A DNA stretch of 64,000 nucleotides from Serripes groenlandicus. Lineage: Eukaryota; Mollusca; Bivalvia; Cardiida; Cardiidae. Positions 1 through 12,295 of the stretch are shown here, piece after piece (the first letter of the stretch is position 1; each line of letters begins with the position of its first letter). The DNA lies in contig JASEVX010000011.1 in the NCBI GenBank assembly GCA_031761405.1, forward strand, positions 32,538,140-32,602,139, read 5' to 3'. Both the position numbers and the translations under genes were made by a program. Below the pieces are notes generated by a model, which worked only from the letters and a program-made list of their open reading frames with translations, ran no database searches and had not been told where the DNA came from.

Positions 1-453
1 TAAACGTTGATTTGTATCCAAAATAATTGCAAACGAATCTCGTAAGATAAATGCATCGTTTGATTAAATTTGCATATGCATAATCTAAGTCGGATAGCTT
101 TTCCCTCCATTTTAACGAAAGCTTGAATCGTTTACTGCTGGGTTTTCTGCAACAGCTTTACTGGTTGAAAAAGGTTATCGACAATTTAGACTTATTGTTA
201 AAACTATTCATGTCTGAAACATACAACTATCATATGGAAACAGCTTCACATTGATTCACAATAATGGGCAAAAAATAAATGATTCTCGTCGTTTTTATAT
301 AATCAGCGTAATAATGTTGACGTTTCATTAATGTTTCTCGTGAAATTGCTGCGCTGATAATAAGATTTCGCGGATAATTTCAGTAGCTGATTTAACCGCA
401 TTATCCCTTTGGCCATTTATTCCTGGATCCTAAAAGTAATCGGCACAAGCATA
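1..453. other. No recognisable feature
   Basis: AT-rich sequence with no protein-like frame, tRNA-like segment or repeat that I can match to anything else in the window. Confidence 0.5.
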
Positions 454-720
454 TATGAGCCGTCTCGCCAGAAAACCAACATGATGGACTCTGCGTAAAG
501 TGTCGACCCTGATCAGCCTAAGCATGCCGCGCAGGCTAACCCGGACAGACACGTTTCGCCTCCTGTGGATTTTTCTGTTTCAGGAATCATTACTCTATAC
601 CTCTATTCCCCAAAGACGGAATGTGTCGGCCCGGATCAGTCTGCGCGGACAGCGCAGGCTGATCTGGTCGATACATTACGCAGATGCCGAAATGTTGGTT
701 TTCTCGTGGGACGGCTCATA
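454..720. mobile_element. Palindromic MITE, TATGAGCCG family, copy 1
   Basis: The ends are inverted repeats: the left end reads TATGAGCCGTCTCGCC and the right end is its complement, GGGACGGCTCATA. The inner arms also pair (the 'gaaaaccaacat' / 'atgttggttttc' type arms and the 'gtcgaccctgatcagcct' / 'aggctgatctggtcgata' type arms). No coding capacity. Other copies in this window lie at 23695, 57100, 59566 and 62892. A filled/empty comparison at 23695 supports a TA target-site duplication, which would fit a Tc1/mariner-type non-autonomous element. Superfamily is inferred, not shown. Confidence 0.8.
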
Positions 721-1280
721 AATATATATATGCCAGTGTTGCCGTGCTTCTGCGATATCTACTGCAAGACACATACCACGTGACGTTCAACCTTGAGGAG
801 GTTTCAGGTTATTAAATGAACCGAGCTCCCGCATCACCAACCGTAACATTAACCTTTGCCCGCATATAACAAATATGCATCTGACGACCTTCAACTGATG
901 GAACATCTCCAGAAATGAAAGTTTTAATATTGAAAAAGTTGAAAACATTGTGACAAAAGAAAAAAATGGCCAACTTTTCCTTTTGTCGAAATTATTATTC
1001 ATCTGCTGCAAAAGCGTCAGTAAAGCTAAATGTATTAATAACAAATCTGGCTAAAGATACGTCTGCGTTTTCACTCTATCGAATATAAATGTATACCGTA
1101 TCTCATGATGTTGTTGAACGCTTATATGACTGGTTGTTGAATAATGAAGAACTAGCTCGTTATGAAAGGATACGCGTGTAGATCTGGAACTACATAGGTT
1201 GTAAATGTAATACTGGCTTTCTTCGAGCACAACTCCAATGAACTATCAAGACTTTAAAAACTGTAGTAATTGCTGCCTTC
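721..1280. other. Intergenic; weak MITE-like remnant
   Basis: No gene seen. Around 900-1025 a diverged stretch (gaaaacattgtgacaaaag followed by a complementary-looking ccttttgtcg) resembles the interior of the TTAA-flanked MITEs found at 36905 and 58238, but it lacks both ends. Confidence 0.3.
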
Positions 1281-1402
1281 AGTGTTGCGGGGTTTGTTTT
1301 ACGACTGAATAGCTGGCGTCGTGATAAATGGACCAGTAGTACTTAGTTACCCAAGAAAGACCGGGATATAACTGAACATTGTTGGAAACGGCGTAAAAAC
1401 CA
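1281..1402 (+). mobile_element. tRNA-derived SINE, 3' part
   Basis: Matches the body of the SINE at 40088-40390: acgactgaatagctggcgtc, gataaatggaccagtagtac, ttacccaagaaagaccggga, then the common 3' end ggaaacggcgtaaaa. The tRNA-like head is missing, so this is a 5'-truncated copy. Confidence 0.7.
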
Positions 1403-1787
1403 AACCAATGAGTTATCCATGATACGAAGACTGTCCTAAAATCTCACTGCTGCTCTTGAATTTAACGATTTAATTTCAAACAAAGTGGACAAAGCAAGAC
1501 AATATCTGAAAGCAATAATTTGCTTAATAATTACACCGTTTTAAATTAATTTTAAGCTAGTTTGCCTTTACAAACGCGTGCTTAAGGCAGAACTGGGAGC
1601 GTATCGGAACAAAAAACGCCTTCAATGTCGACATTATTTGTTAATCGACTTTCCGCTGAATTTCTGCCGCAACCGGTAACGCCACCATGTTCGTGTTTCT
1701 TGAATTTGAATCGAGACCTAAAGGGATCCCAAATTCGTGGTCTGTCTTTCCATGCGTCCATATGTCCGTCTATATATTAGGCTTTCG

Positions 1788-1922
1788 TTTACTGGCAAAC
1801 AATACAGATTCAGGTAAGACAGCTCATATCGAGCTGTCTCTCCTGAAATCTGCATTGACTACATGTACCACTTGGACATTAAATGTTATATTTTAATTTT
1901 AATTCGGCAGTAAAAGAGTTAA
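1788..1922. mobile_element. TTAA-type MITE (ctctttcag family), partial
   Basis: Shares the central hairpin (cagattcaggt...cctgaaatctg) and the right end (gcagtaaaagagttaa) with the complete copy at 45850-46042. The left terminal repeat cannot be seen, so the left boundary is approximate. Confidence 0.55.
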
Positions 1923-4327
1923 GCAGCTTCGCTACATGTATATTGATGTGTATGAGTAGCTAACCCTATAGTTTACAGTCATGAATCATGGCAGGGGAAT
2001 ATAAATATATAAATAACTGAACACACCTTTACTCCCCCTACACACAAGTGTTATCACTCGGGGTAGCTACAATATTTATCATAGCCATTTCCTATAGCTA
2101 ACAAATTTGCAGTATACGACAGAACCGAATCTTTGAATTTGTAATAACTGAAATCACGTGTTTTATTATTGGAAAGAGTTGAAACGGTGTACATACATGT
2201 TCGTAAATATTGTATACAATGCGCAATTCCTCCTCTTCCTCTTTTATTTCCAAGATCTGTTGCAGATTACGTAAACATTCGTGTGCATGTCTTAAAGATT
2301 TAAACGCTATATAGCCTAGGGACATTTGACAAGTTCCATGACGTTCGTAATTAAATAAGTCATTCAATACTGGACATATCTAATGAAATGGGGGAAGGAA
2401 TATAACAGCGTATATGAACTTGGCACTTCATTGATTCGCTTTATTTTGCCTCTTTTGTATTCGACCCCTGGTTTTCGCCGTGATTTATAATGGTCTTTTG
2501 TCCATTGTCCAACTGTTTACTCCTCTAATATATACTTTGACCTTAACATGCATCACAAACAAAATCATATTTCTACATAAAAAAACGTTTATCCCCGGTT
2601 TCGTAAATCATGATAAAAACAATCATACGACGGACACCATTATTTATCACAGCTTATATTAAACGAAAATAACATAGCAAACATATCTTTACATCGATGC
2701 TATACATGGTAAAATATAAAGGTTTCTAGTGCATGTATTTTTGGGTATTCTTGGGTATTATTAACATATAATGGGATAACAAACAAAAAAGTTTAGCACG
2801 CACTTTTTATAGTTGTTATGTTTATTTTCTCTTTAAGGAAATGTTATCTACTTAGATTTGACAGAACACTCGAGCTGCCCATGCACTAAAGTCACCTTTT
2901 ATATTAGATCAATTGGAAACAAAGACAGCTGCGATTAAGGACTTCATACAATAACTGATATTGCTTTGGATAAATTGACATATTTTACAATCTCCATTAT
3001 TGGATAAAACTAACTCAATTTAGCACATCTAATAGCAATGGAAATAATCCTGTATTTATATTTAGACCTGAAACACAATTAACTTATTCCATTTAGCATA
3101 TTTGAATGCCATTATTTTGGTCCTCTTATTTTCAATTTTATATCCAAAGGTGTATTTATTTTTGTTTTAAGATAACTGTGTTGAGTGAAAATTCCATAGG
3201 TTCTAATTCTTAGAAAAATTACCATTGTAAACATGATTTGGAAAAGTGTTACCATATTTTCATTACTTACCAGCAAATTCATTGAATTGTAACATGCTTT
3301 CTTTTTTCATTTTCGTCTTGTAAAATATTTCAAATTAAACCGTCACATTGAGCACAACAATGTTTATCCTGTAATAGAATATTATATTTGTAATTGCGTA
3401 TATCTGGCTGATCACGGGTCTATTAACCTTTGTCCAATTTACCAATTTATCAAGCTCCTGTCAGAAAAAAGGTCCAAAGTCCTCTTTATTACACAGTATG
3501 CCTTGACAAACAACATTTTCCGGATATAGCTTATTATTTCCTTTTGTTCAACACTTTGCTCTGTGTAAAGGTCGTGAACAGGATATAACTACTTATCAAC
3601 CACTTACGATATTGTCGGCAAAGGCGAATGTCAATTAAGTTGAGTCGTATTATTCATACAAAGGTCAGCGAACGTTTTCTAATGTATGCTGTATGGTTGT
3701 TTGAGTGCTACGCTTAGTAATATGTAAGCCGAAAAGAGGAAATAAGTAAGCGACGTTAAATGCTATTTCGTCGTAATGTATCTGCGTACATGCGAACAGT
3801 GAATCCCACACATGATCACCATAGTCTTCACAGTTCACGTATACCTTATATGTATATATCCAAAATGCATTCTTTTACGAATAACTAAAAATGTAGCTTC
3901 ACTAGTTCTATGCTCATACAACTTAAAATAATGTCAAAAACTTAGTGTAACCAAGACCCAGATTCACTAGATGGTGCTCACGCCATTTTGTCTAACGTCA
4001 GCCGATACTCTGAACAGTTTAAAAGGTCTGTGTCACGACCGTTTAGCGTCAGGTCAAACTTACTAAACAAAGAAAACTGTTCCAATAATCACCTACAGTC
4101 AAAGCTAAGTAAAAACAATATTGAGTTGATTCTCTTTCAATAATATGTGTGGACTATTCGTCTTTAATAGTTGAAGATGTGCAGTAATAACGCCATTCTA
4201 GGCTAGACTACCAGGTAATACAGAGTCATACATACCAGTCAAGTTATTACTGTCTTCACCAAATAGGTCTGTGTATATATGTCCATGTTAAAGTCTACCA
4301 AAGACTATAACAATAGTAGGAATTGCG
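1923..4327. other. No recognisable feature
   Basis: About 2.4 kb of AT-rich DNA. Short open frames (2098-2367 minus, 2480-2662 plus) have no family signature and look like chance frames. Confidence 0.5.
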
Positions 4328-4403
4328 TTCGGGTTGCGGGTTTAGCATTACGACTGAGTGGCTGGTGTCAGGATAAATGGACCAGTAGTACTGGAATGAA
4401 GCG
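4328..4403 (+). mobile_element. SINE fragment
   Basis: Contains the conserved body gcgggtttagcattacgact...ggtgtcaggataaatggacc, then stops abruptly after agtagtactgg. Both the tRNA-like head and the 3' end are missing. Confidence 0.6.
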
Positions 4404-4521
4404 AACAGCTTTCGGAGTTTGAAACGTTAATCCGGTTCGTCCAAAAGAAGATTGTTACGTTAGCCTTTAGCTTGCTACACCATGTCCAAATCCGTCATTG
4501 CTGGTGTATGCCCCTGTTGTG

Positions 4522-4616
4522 GGACAACCGCGGTTGTTGACTCATTTATGCTCTTTGGCAGGGGAAATCCCACGTGCGATGTTAAAGCATAGCGGAGTCA
4601 ACAACCTTGGGTGTCC
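4522..4616. repeat. Foldback: 12 bp perfect inverted repeat
   Basis: GGTTGTTGACTC at 4532-4543 is perfectly complementary to GAGTCAACAACC at 4595-4606, with a 51-base loop. A further outer pair (GGACA at 4522 with TGTCC at 4612) extends it. It is probably the core of an old palindromic element; no family is recognised. Confidence 0.5.
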
Positions 4617-6191
4617 GCCGATGATGTATGCCTGGTCCAATTTAATTGTAAGGGAGGGTTACTCCAGAGTATTTTGCAATGTGCTGCATCTTATACGAGT
4701 CTTTAAAGTCTGCATATGCGTTAATAGGCCTAAATCCATATAGTGATGAAGCATAAATGTAGCACCAAATAATACATGTAACTGAAAATGATACCAAAGC
4801 TGAGCCGCAAAAAAATGCAATCTTGCCAGATGCGACTCGTATGTGATCTAAGTGTACCCCCTTCGAAGACGAGGGGATATATAGGAGTCACTGTGTCGGG
4901 CTGCCATATTTTGTCCGGCCTATTTCTTACAAACCACTGGTTGGAATTCAATACAATTTTACATGAAGCTTCTATACCAAGTGGAGATGTACATATCCTA
5001 AAGGGGTTACAATTGCATGTTATTTTACAGAGTGAAGGCCCTTTTACTTATTAAGTTTTGGTATAGGTCATGGTGCTGTTTAGGGGGTATTTATCATCTT
5101 CAGTGATAGTTCTAGTTTGACTCGTTATCGATTATAAAATACTCAGCGTAAGTCTTCCATCAAGTTCAATGGACATCTCACACTCGTAAAAATAATTATT
5201 GCTCGACTAGAACTTTTAACAAACAGGTTTGAACATGTTACATTCAGATGCAGAAGAAATATGAATTTTATTATAATTTTGAAAAAGGATCTTGAGTTAT
5301 AAAAGCAGCTTGGTTGTTTGACAATGCGTAGTTCTACAATACACATGGCAACCGTATACATGATGAGATGGTAAAAACAAGTTCGATATGATTATAAATA
5401 TCGTATGTACCTGGGAGGTGGGCCACTCATAAACCGTCATTCGGACGTCAAGTTTTATAGCGTGATCCTGTAAAACATGTTGAGTGACGACGGAAAGGTT
5501 CTAACAGTTTAAAGCCGACAATTGCTTTGTTCGTATCAACGTCAGAATAGGCTATCTTGTGAGGTAGTGCGAGTTTCACAGATTTGTATCTCCCTTACGC
5601 ATGACATTATTGTATATCGCACATCGCGTTTGGTCTCATTAATACCTCCACGATATCATTGAGGCTAGTGATAAACTTGAAAATGTTTGATTTAAAAATG
5701 ATGATTTTGACTTGAAATGTTCAAAGCATGCTTATGCCGGAACTAATTTTCTTTGTTTATCTAATAGTTGATGGATAGCATTGCCTTGTCTCTATTGTGA
5801 TATCGTATTTGTTAATTGTCTACTCCGATGACAAGCCAGCTGACGATACTGATCGAAATTACATGCGGTTTCTATGCTTAAGCCGAAAGTAAAATTATGG
5901 CGACAAACAGGGATGTCTCTCTCTTAGAACAAATAGCTTTATAGCAGGCATGGGCGTAGAATAAACAATTATGCTAGAATGTAAATTCTATCGCAAATCT
6001 TATTCCCGGTGCTAACCAAACTAACTATTGATGGCATGGGATGATGCGCGCTTTAATTTACAGATACGACACGAATATAGTTCAACGTTCTTTAAAAAAT
6101 ATGGCCAACTTATATCAATCGAATGAAAAAAACTTCTTTAAATCTTTGCCGACCACCATTATACCAAGTTCCATCAGAAAATACATAATCT
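4617..6191. other. No recognisable feature
   Basis: No supported gene. The overlapping frames at 4730-5054 on both strands are shadows of each other with no family signature. Confidence 0.45.
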
Positions 6192-6215
6192 AAAAAAAAA
6201 AAAAAAAAAAAAAAA
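6192..6215. repeat. Poly-A tract (A24)
   Basis: Twenty-four consecutive A residues. They could be the tail of a plus-strand retroposed sequence, but no recognisable element body precedes them. Confidence 0.9.
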
Positions 6216-6794
6216 TGTTTGCTTGTAATGTGATTTTTCAAAATCCTGTATATATTCACACATAATTTGATCTGACGCAGATAAACGAAACTATTTATAA
6301 CTGTATATTTAAGTCAAATCCTATTGAATGTGATTTCTCAGGGAAACAGTACCAATATTGCATCACATGGATTTATTGGGTTGTAAATGTTAAAGGAGAC
6401 TCAATAAGCTCCCAAATCACAGGCTCATTTATGCTTTTTAATGTTTCAAGTAGCCATTATACAAACATTTTGTGGTTTTGCTTTTTCTAATGTTTATAAA
6501 TCACTATATTTTCTATAAACCAACATGCATTTACGATTGACTGATAATACATATAGAGGTAGAATTACTGAACATCTACGTTATAAAAATAAAAAGTAGC
6601 GTTTAACTAACAGACGTCCGTGCGCTCTATGTCTTTGGTAAATCTGAATGCATGACAATTATTAAAGATCGCTGAGGTACAGTGCCTTCATCTTCAGTGA
6701 GACGACTATCCAGACAAACGTACATATAAACGAGTCCAGGTGAATTTGCAAATTATTTTGCTGTAATAAAATATTTTCTTCTTTTTCTTCTAAT
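6216..6794. other. No recognisable feature
   Basis: AT-rich, no repeat or gene recognised. Confidence 0.45.
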
Positions 6795-7052
6795 GCAAGG
6801 GTTGATTGATTGATTGATTGATTGGGGTTTAACGCCGTTTTTAACAATTTCTCAGTTATATCACGGCGGCCAGTTCACCTACTCTTGCATTTCCTGGTTT
6901 TCTCACACCAGTACTCTACACAACAATCTTCCCAAGCAACTGGCTGCTTTTCCACATAGACTTATCCCATTGGTGGAAGACGAATGACGCATGTCGCGTT
7001 GACTTTTGTCAATCGTCGGAAAGAAAGTTGGCCGAGCCGGGATTCGAACTCT
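6795..7052 (-). mobile_element. tRNA-derived SINE (ggcggccagttcacc family)
   Basis: Read on the minus strand it has a tRNA-like head ending in a B-box-like segment (gagttcgaatcccggctcgg), a body shared with 47259-47542 and 61460-61765 (tcgtcttccaccaatgggat, ctggtgtgagaaaaccagga, gtgaactggccgccgtgat), the 3' end ggcgttaaacccc and a simple (CAAT)n tail. The 5' half of the tRNA head is not clear. Confidence 0.75.
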
Positions 7053-9271
7053 AATGCAAGGGAATACAGTTCATTAAATAGTAAATAAAACTACGTCATA
7101 GAAAAAAATAGTAGGCTTTTGCCCCCGGGTTCGATCCAGGAATTTCTTCAAAGATGCATACTAGTGACACTTCTGCAGAAGGCATCTTTGAAAATCCTAG
7201 TTGGGAGAAACTGCTCATGGTGGCCGAATTCTACTTTTCTCAAATGTTGTTTGTTTTATTCTAAAATTGAATTTGCATATATATATATATATATATTCAA
7301 TATCTTCCTAAGGTGATTTTGCAGTTGTCTGATTGTTTTCAACTGAGTAGTGCCTCATTTTGAAGTTAAAAGAAAAGATAGTCCTTCATACCAATAAGTT
7401 ATGATACCAAATACAAGCGAAATGTGTCGGGACTGCCTTGATTGGCGTGTTAGTTTGTTCTTCAGTATTACAATTCAAAAAGAACTTTTAACGTTTGAAA
7501 ATATAATCATGACAGACTCTAACATATTGAGTTGATGTATAGTTACAGATGAATGCATCGACTTGATAATGCAGGCTCACTTGAAACCTTTATTTAAATG
7601 ATCATAGTTTGGCCCTTACCTTACTGGTTGATAAGTCTCTAGGGAACGGGTGAATTTAAAAGAATGTTTTTGTAATAGTGATTTTAAAACAACTTTCAAT
7701 TCGGCATTCGAACAACTGATAAGGCACACTTGCTCTTGCGCAAAGCACTATGTGCATGTATTAACCAAATTATAATTGACTAGTATCATGCCGTCGTGAT
7801 TTAAATTAATCAAACACACATGAGGGTGTCTTGAGTTATGTTTAGAGCATATGCAATCTAAACAATGCAGAATAATTGAATAAGTAAACCAGCTTTTGAA
7901 CGATGAAGGTGGTACAACGTTTTCACTTCTAAAATAATGTGAAGTATAGAATTATCAGATTCATAGCCAGTCCTAATGCAAACTGCAGCGTATACCGATG
8001 TGTGGGATGTGTTATACAGTGTTTGTAACGAATGACTTAATTTCGGTAGAGTAATCGGATTTTATGCATCATTTGATGCTATATTTCCCAGAAGACGTCG
8101 ACGATTTTTATGAATCATAAGCGATAACTTCAATCAATTGCTCTATGAAGTATGCCTCTATACAAAGCTTTATCGATGCAATAAGATTTAGAATTGGCAA
8201 TTGAGAATCCTTAGACGAACACCAGAGGCTAGTTATAATCAATAGTATTTGTAGTCCAGTTTCGTTTTAAATCTATGATAACCAATTTAAGAAAATGAAT
8301 TCTATTCAGACAAACATTATACCAGCTCCATTGGATCAACTCTTTCCAGACGAAATTATGTCACTTAATAATTTTCCACATACAACAAATCTGTAGTAGA
8401 CGACCATAAAAAACATCGTGACACAAATATAAAAATATTCTATGACTAAATGTGTAATAATTGAATGGATTTTATTATGATCATTTTTTCCTTTTCCACA
8501 CTGTTTTCAAACGGCGGCCGCCAGAGGCGTCAGAAAGCGTCTGTATGTGATAAAGTGTTGACTAACTGGTAAACTGTAGCCCCGTTTGCACCATATGACT
8601 ATACATTTACATGCCTGCCCCGTATGATAACCGGCATTCATACGGTTTTAAATCAAACAATTGTTACGATCAGAATATATTTGACCCTATAGAGATTTTG
8701 GATCTCAATTAATCTGCAAAATGTCACTAGAGTCTCCACCGACAACGTACATGATATGTATATACTAAGTTTATCTTGTGACAAAACCTTGAATGCAACC
8801 CACTTAGTGTCATGCCAATAAGTCTTAGAAATTCAACGTTGCCTGCCATACATATCCGGGATCGCTAGACGCGGCGTATACTCTTCCAGTCTCTTTGCGG
8901 TAAGTACCCCACACTCTAGATGCTTATAACATGCTAGTATGACGGTAATAAATATTGTGAACATTAAAGAACCCGGGTAAACGGCGGCACACACCGAATG
9001 GGATATTTGCTGGTCTCTACATCCCACATGTCTGCTTGCCAGTGACGTAATGCTGTTGGCAAGGCATATTTATGGTAGGTAAATTAAAGAAAGTCGTTTT
9101 CACAAAATGATAATTGTCAGGGAATATTTTCAAACTTATTAAATTCGTGAATTAAGTCATTTATTTCCAAAAATCGTTTTCGTCCTTGCAGATTGTATAA
9201 TGTCTTTGCTAACCTTTGATATTAGTAATACAAACAAGGTTACTGATCGCATTAATTTTTATCTTGTTAAC
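7053..9271. other. Intergenic, no supported gene
   Basis: About 2.2 kb. Holds a short (AT)n run near 7275-7296 and a short segment near 7119-7140 with a B-box-like gggttcgatcc. A small minus frame at 8833-9027 has one hydrophobic stretch but no family signature. Nothing else recognised. Confidence 0.4.
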
Positions 9272-9532
9272 TCAATAAGATGGAAACACATCATTCGTTT
9301 TAAAATTGCCCAAGATGTGTAATACATCATCCAAATGCACCTTATTTGCAATCATTGAAGCATATAATCCTGCCCCAAGTTGTCTATTATGGTGCACTTG
9401 TTGACAAGAAAGTCCGGTAATGAACATTACAGATTTCTTTTTGAATGAACACAATGGACACGCCATGCATTTGTAACATCTAATACAATAAACATTACAT
9501 TTTCCTTTGGAATGAACTAATAGCACAGTTTT
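9272..9532 (-). pseudogene. Cys-rich coding-like fragment, unrecognised
   Basis: The minus-strand frame is open from the C28 run down to a stop at 9272 but has no ATG near its start. The translation has a cysteine-rich front (CNVYCIRCYKCMACPLC, with C-x2-C spacings) and a more ordinary back half (HNRQLGAGLYASMIANKVHL, then DDVLHILGNF). The cysteines could bind metal. The back half vaguely recalls helical segments of transposon-associated proteins, but I cannot name a family. Internal similarity between two short segments (aacattacag and aacattacat, each followed by a ctttttgaatgaac-like stretch) suggests a local duplication. It may be a decayed exon or chance. Confidence 0.25.
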
Positions 9533-9535
9533 TGC

Positions 9536-9563
<28 letters not shown>
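9536..9563. repeat. Homopolymer run G28
   Basis: Twenty-eight consecutive G. Such a run can form G-quadruplex structures on the plus strand and is a likely site of length error in assembly. Confidence 0.95.
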
Positions 9564-9566
<3 letters not shown>

Positions 9567-9688
9567 CGCCAGAAAATGTTTCATACAGTTAGATTATTGG
9601 TTACCATGTATCAATTACAATGGCCATGCTCGCATTATTATTTACAATCACGTGTCAACACTGAAGACATTAGTTTAACTACAAACTA

Positions 9689-10012
9689 TTAAGCTTTCTT
9701 CATCGTTTCAAAATGTGTTAAGACATCATCAATACGAAAGTTGAGGAGCTCGGAGCTACTGGTACAAGAAAACATTGATATTCTTCGATTTAAAATGCTT
9801 TCATATTTCGCACACAGTCTATTAAGAACAAATCGCCTTTGCTGAACACCGCCTCCATACAGGTATGGTTGAACAACCACGGTTTCTGTTAGGGTCTCAT
9901 ATTGAGCCGGTATTGCCACTCTATAAGTTTCAGAGTCATCGTGTAGCGCTTCAATCGAAATGACCAGAAGTATTAAAGCTGCGATGTCCATAGTTACCAT
10001 AATTACCATCAT
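9689..10012 (-). CDS. Possible small secreted protein, unrecognised
   Basis: A 107-codon frame that begins with tandem ATGs (10012 and 10009), with a third ATG shortly after. Residues 1-23 form a hydrophobic segment (core MDIAALILLVISIEA) of the length and composition of a signal peptide, followed by acidic residues (HDDSE), which is a plausible cleavage context. The mature part would be about 80 residues, with two cysteines (LCAKYES and SMFSC), a Tyr/Gln/Val-rich middle and a Lys-Lys-Ala end. No domain is recognised. No splice sites, polyadenylation signal or neighbouring exons support it, and it is the longest frame within several kb. It could be a single-exon gene, a first exon or a chance frame. 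Confidence 0.3.
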   Translation of the reverse strand: MMVIMVTMDIAALILLVISIEALHDDSETYRVAIPAQYETLTETVVVQPYLYGGGVQQRRFVLNRLCAKYESILNRRISMFSCTSSSELLNFRIDDVLTHFETMKKA

Positions 10013-10258
10013 CCTGAATATATATAGATGTGATTTAAAATAAACACGAAACTAGTGTACTATATATATCATGTATACTGATTTTGCCTAAAATTAGCAA
10101 TCAGAGCCCTTGTATTTCTTTGATTTATGTTTATTGCACAAGTAGGTTGATATAGTTTATAAATGATGCTGATCAACTGCAATGCAGTTATTTGTTTTTG
10201 CAAAAAACATCCATTTGATGGGGTTAGTATTCTACTTGTAATAGATCTGTTCATTTTA

Positions 10259-10480
10259 CATTCTTATACAAATGGAGGGTGTGGGTTCGATCCCCTGTCG
10301 GTCATATGAAAAGTTTTAAATGTTAGTAATGGATTTCCAATCTTGGCGATCAGCGTTGTGGGGTTAGTATAATGACTGACTTGTAGTATTAGGATAGCAT
10401 GGCCAGTAGTACTGGTAACTTACCTTGGATGTGTCGTGGTATGACTGACAAATTGTTGAAAGCGGCGGAAAGACAATTAT
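10259..10480 (+). mobile_element. tRNA-derived SINE
   Basis: Starts with a B-box-bearing tRNA-like 3' half (gtgggttcgatcccctgtcg), then the family body (gcgttgtggggttagtataa, agcatggccagtagtactgg, taacttacc) and the 3' end gttgaaagcggcggaaagac. Close in structure to 40088-40390; the first half of the tRNA head is missing. Confidence 0.7.
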
Positions 10481-11574
10481 AAAATTAAATAAACATATAA
10501 TTAATTAAATAACAAATGTTGTACCTGATATACTCCAATGCTTTTTACCTAATATATTCAAATGTTTAACCTGATAAATTCAAAGGTTTGAATCAGTAGC
10601 TATAACAGTCTCTTAACGCATACAACCACATTTACATAGTTTCATCTGTACATATAGTAAGTATATGATATTCTGTGTGCTACTTACTTGCGTGACTTAT
10701 GACAGTCGATGTATGTAACATCAAACAAACAATTAATTAACCTGTTTTCGTTGATATTATTATATGGAAAAAGCACAGCCTCAAAACGGGCACAGAACAC
10801 GAAAAGACCTGACAACTATTTTACAACAAAAAACATATTTGAAAGGTTACCTTCATTTACTCTTGCAAATCAGGAATGTTCATCCATGAAACTGGCTGCA
10901 TTTAATAACATATGTTATATCTATGACCAGAGCCTTTTGTTTAAACCATGCTTGACCCTGACATAAACATGTTTGCAGTAAGAGTTAAACGGTACAATAT
11001 AAATTTGATTATTTCATTTAGTTTAACAGCTTTTTCAGCATTATTTCACTTTTTACATGGTGACAGCTAGTTCACGTATTCATTATTCATGGTAAACAAA
11101 CCAGTATAAGGCTAGGAAATGCTTTGAAACCAGCTTGATGAAGTTAGATATCTGAAAATTTGATGTTTTACTTTGAAACAGATCAACAATCCTTCTATAT
11201 CTGACAGTATATTAGAGTCAGGACATGTATGTTACAGTCAATATATGAGAAGATGTTTGGAGTAGTACAGCTACATGTACCTTAGTTAAAATAAACCTGT
11301 GTTTAGGAGCCTTCTTTCTTGGTACTGCTATTTGCATTATTAGGATGCAGCTTGCCAAGTGTGAATAAATCAATTTTCTTAGATTTACTGATTGTAGATT
11401 AATATAAACCCGTCTGAAATTTAACTTTCAGTCAAGTGAACCAGCCGATATTTAAATTTTATGAGGCAGTGTTTGATCTGATCATTCAAATGCACATTTA
11501 TGCTTGTCTGAATATACACTAGTGCCATTTAATGTAACTAAATAAAGGTTTACATGCTCAAGAGACTTCACAAA
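10481..11574. other. No recognisable feature
   Basis: AT-rich. Local short repeats (tgatatactccaatg / taatatattcaaatg / tgataaattcaaagg near 10527-10590) but no gene. Confidence 0.4.
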
Positions 11575-11724
11575 TGGTGGTAACGGCTTTCAATCCTTGA
11601 CACTCAGGAGTGTGGTTTAAAGCCTATGATTGACTTACTGGTGTCTGGATAATTGGACCAAAAGTATTGGTTGTTTACCCAGAAAACACTGTGATATAAT
11701 TGTAAAATTGTTGATACGTGTGAA
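11575..11724 (+). mobile_element. Diverged SINE copy
   Basis: Retains the order of the SINE body: gatgactgact-like segment (attgacttactggtgtctgg), ataattggaccaaaagtatt, tttacccagaaaacactgtg, atataattgtaaaattgttg. Well diverged from the other copies, so old. Confidence 0.5.
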
Positions 11725-11854
11725 AGCTTGAGCCGAAGGCTCGAGCGAAACACGCCTATAGGTTATACGTACGAACACATCATACGAGATCAAAACAACG
11801 AGAATTCAGTACAATCTTACTGTTTTTCACATATCAAATCTCAACCCCATAGCA

Positions 11855-12295
11855 CTTTTTTTCGGCCATTTTGCTTCCGGTCTTACTGGTGAATGTAGAG
11901 CGCCTATGTAATAGAGAGTGAGAGCGCCTATGTAATAGAGATTGCCAAATGTGACGTCATTGCAACGAAAAGTAACGTCATTGTAAGGCAAGTAATAAAT
12001 AAATAACAAAAGGAAAACGACAGGAATGGTAGGAAAAGATAGTTTGACTCGTCACAAATGGATTTCATTCACTGGAAGGACTTTATGAAGGCTAAGTCGA
12101 CTATTCTTTTGTACCTGTCATCATTATTTCATGGATTTTATATCTTTGCAATATAGAGAAGCAATAAACACTTGAAAATGATTGTAAATAATTTCAACGG
12201 AAGTTATCGTTCGTTACACTGGCCTCGGATATTATTTTAACTGAAAAGGACGAACAATTCTGTTTCTGTATCGGCATAGCTTCATTTCAAGGTAA
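11855..12295. promoter_or_regulatory. Candidate bidirectional promoter
   Basis: Near 11861-11885, read on the minus strand, there is an ETS-like CCGGAAGC directly followed by AAAATGGCCG (YY1-like). That ATG opens an 11-codon frame (MAEKKCYGVEI) ended by TGA. A minus-strand splice-donor-like aca|gtaag follows at about 11820. In the centre lie a CRE palindrome TGACGTCA (11952-11959) and a half site AACGTCA (11974-11980). On the plus strand an ETS-like ACGGAAGT lies near 12198, followed by a donor-like ttcaag|gtaagc near 12291. A short tandem duplication (gagcgcctatgtaatagaga, twice) lies at 11898-11942. The motif cluster suggests divergent transcription, but no coding exon is identified on either side. 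Confidence 0.3.
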
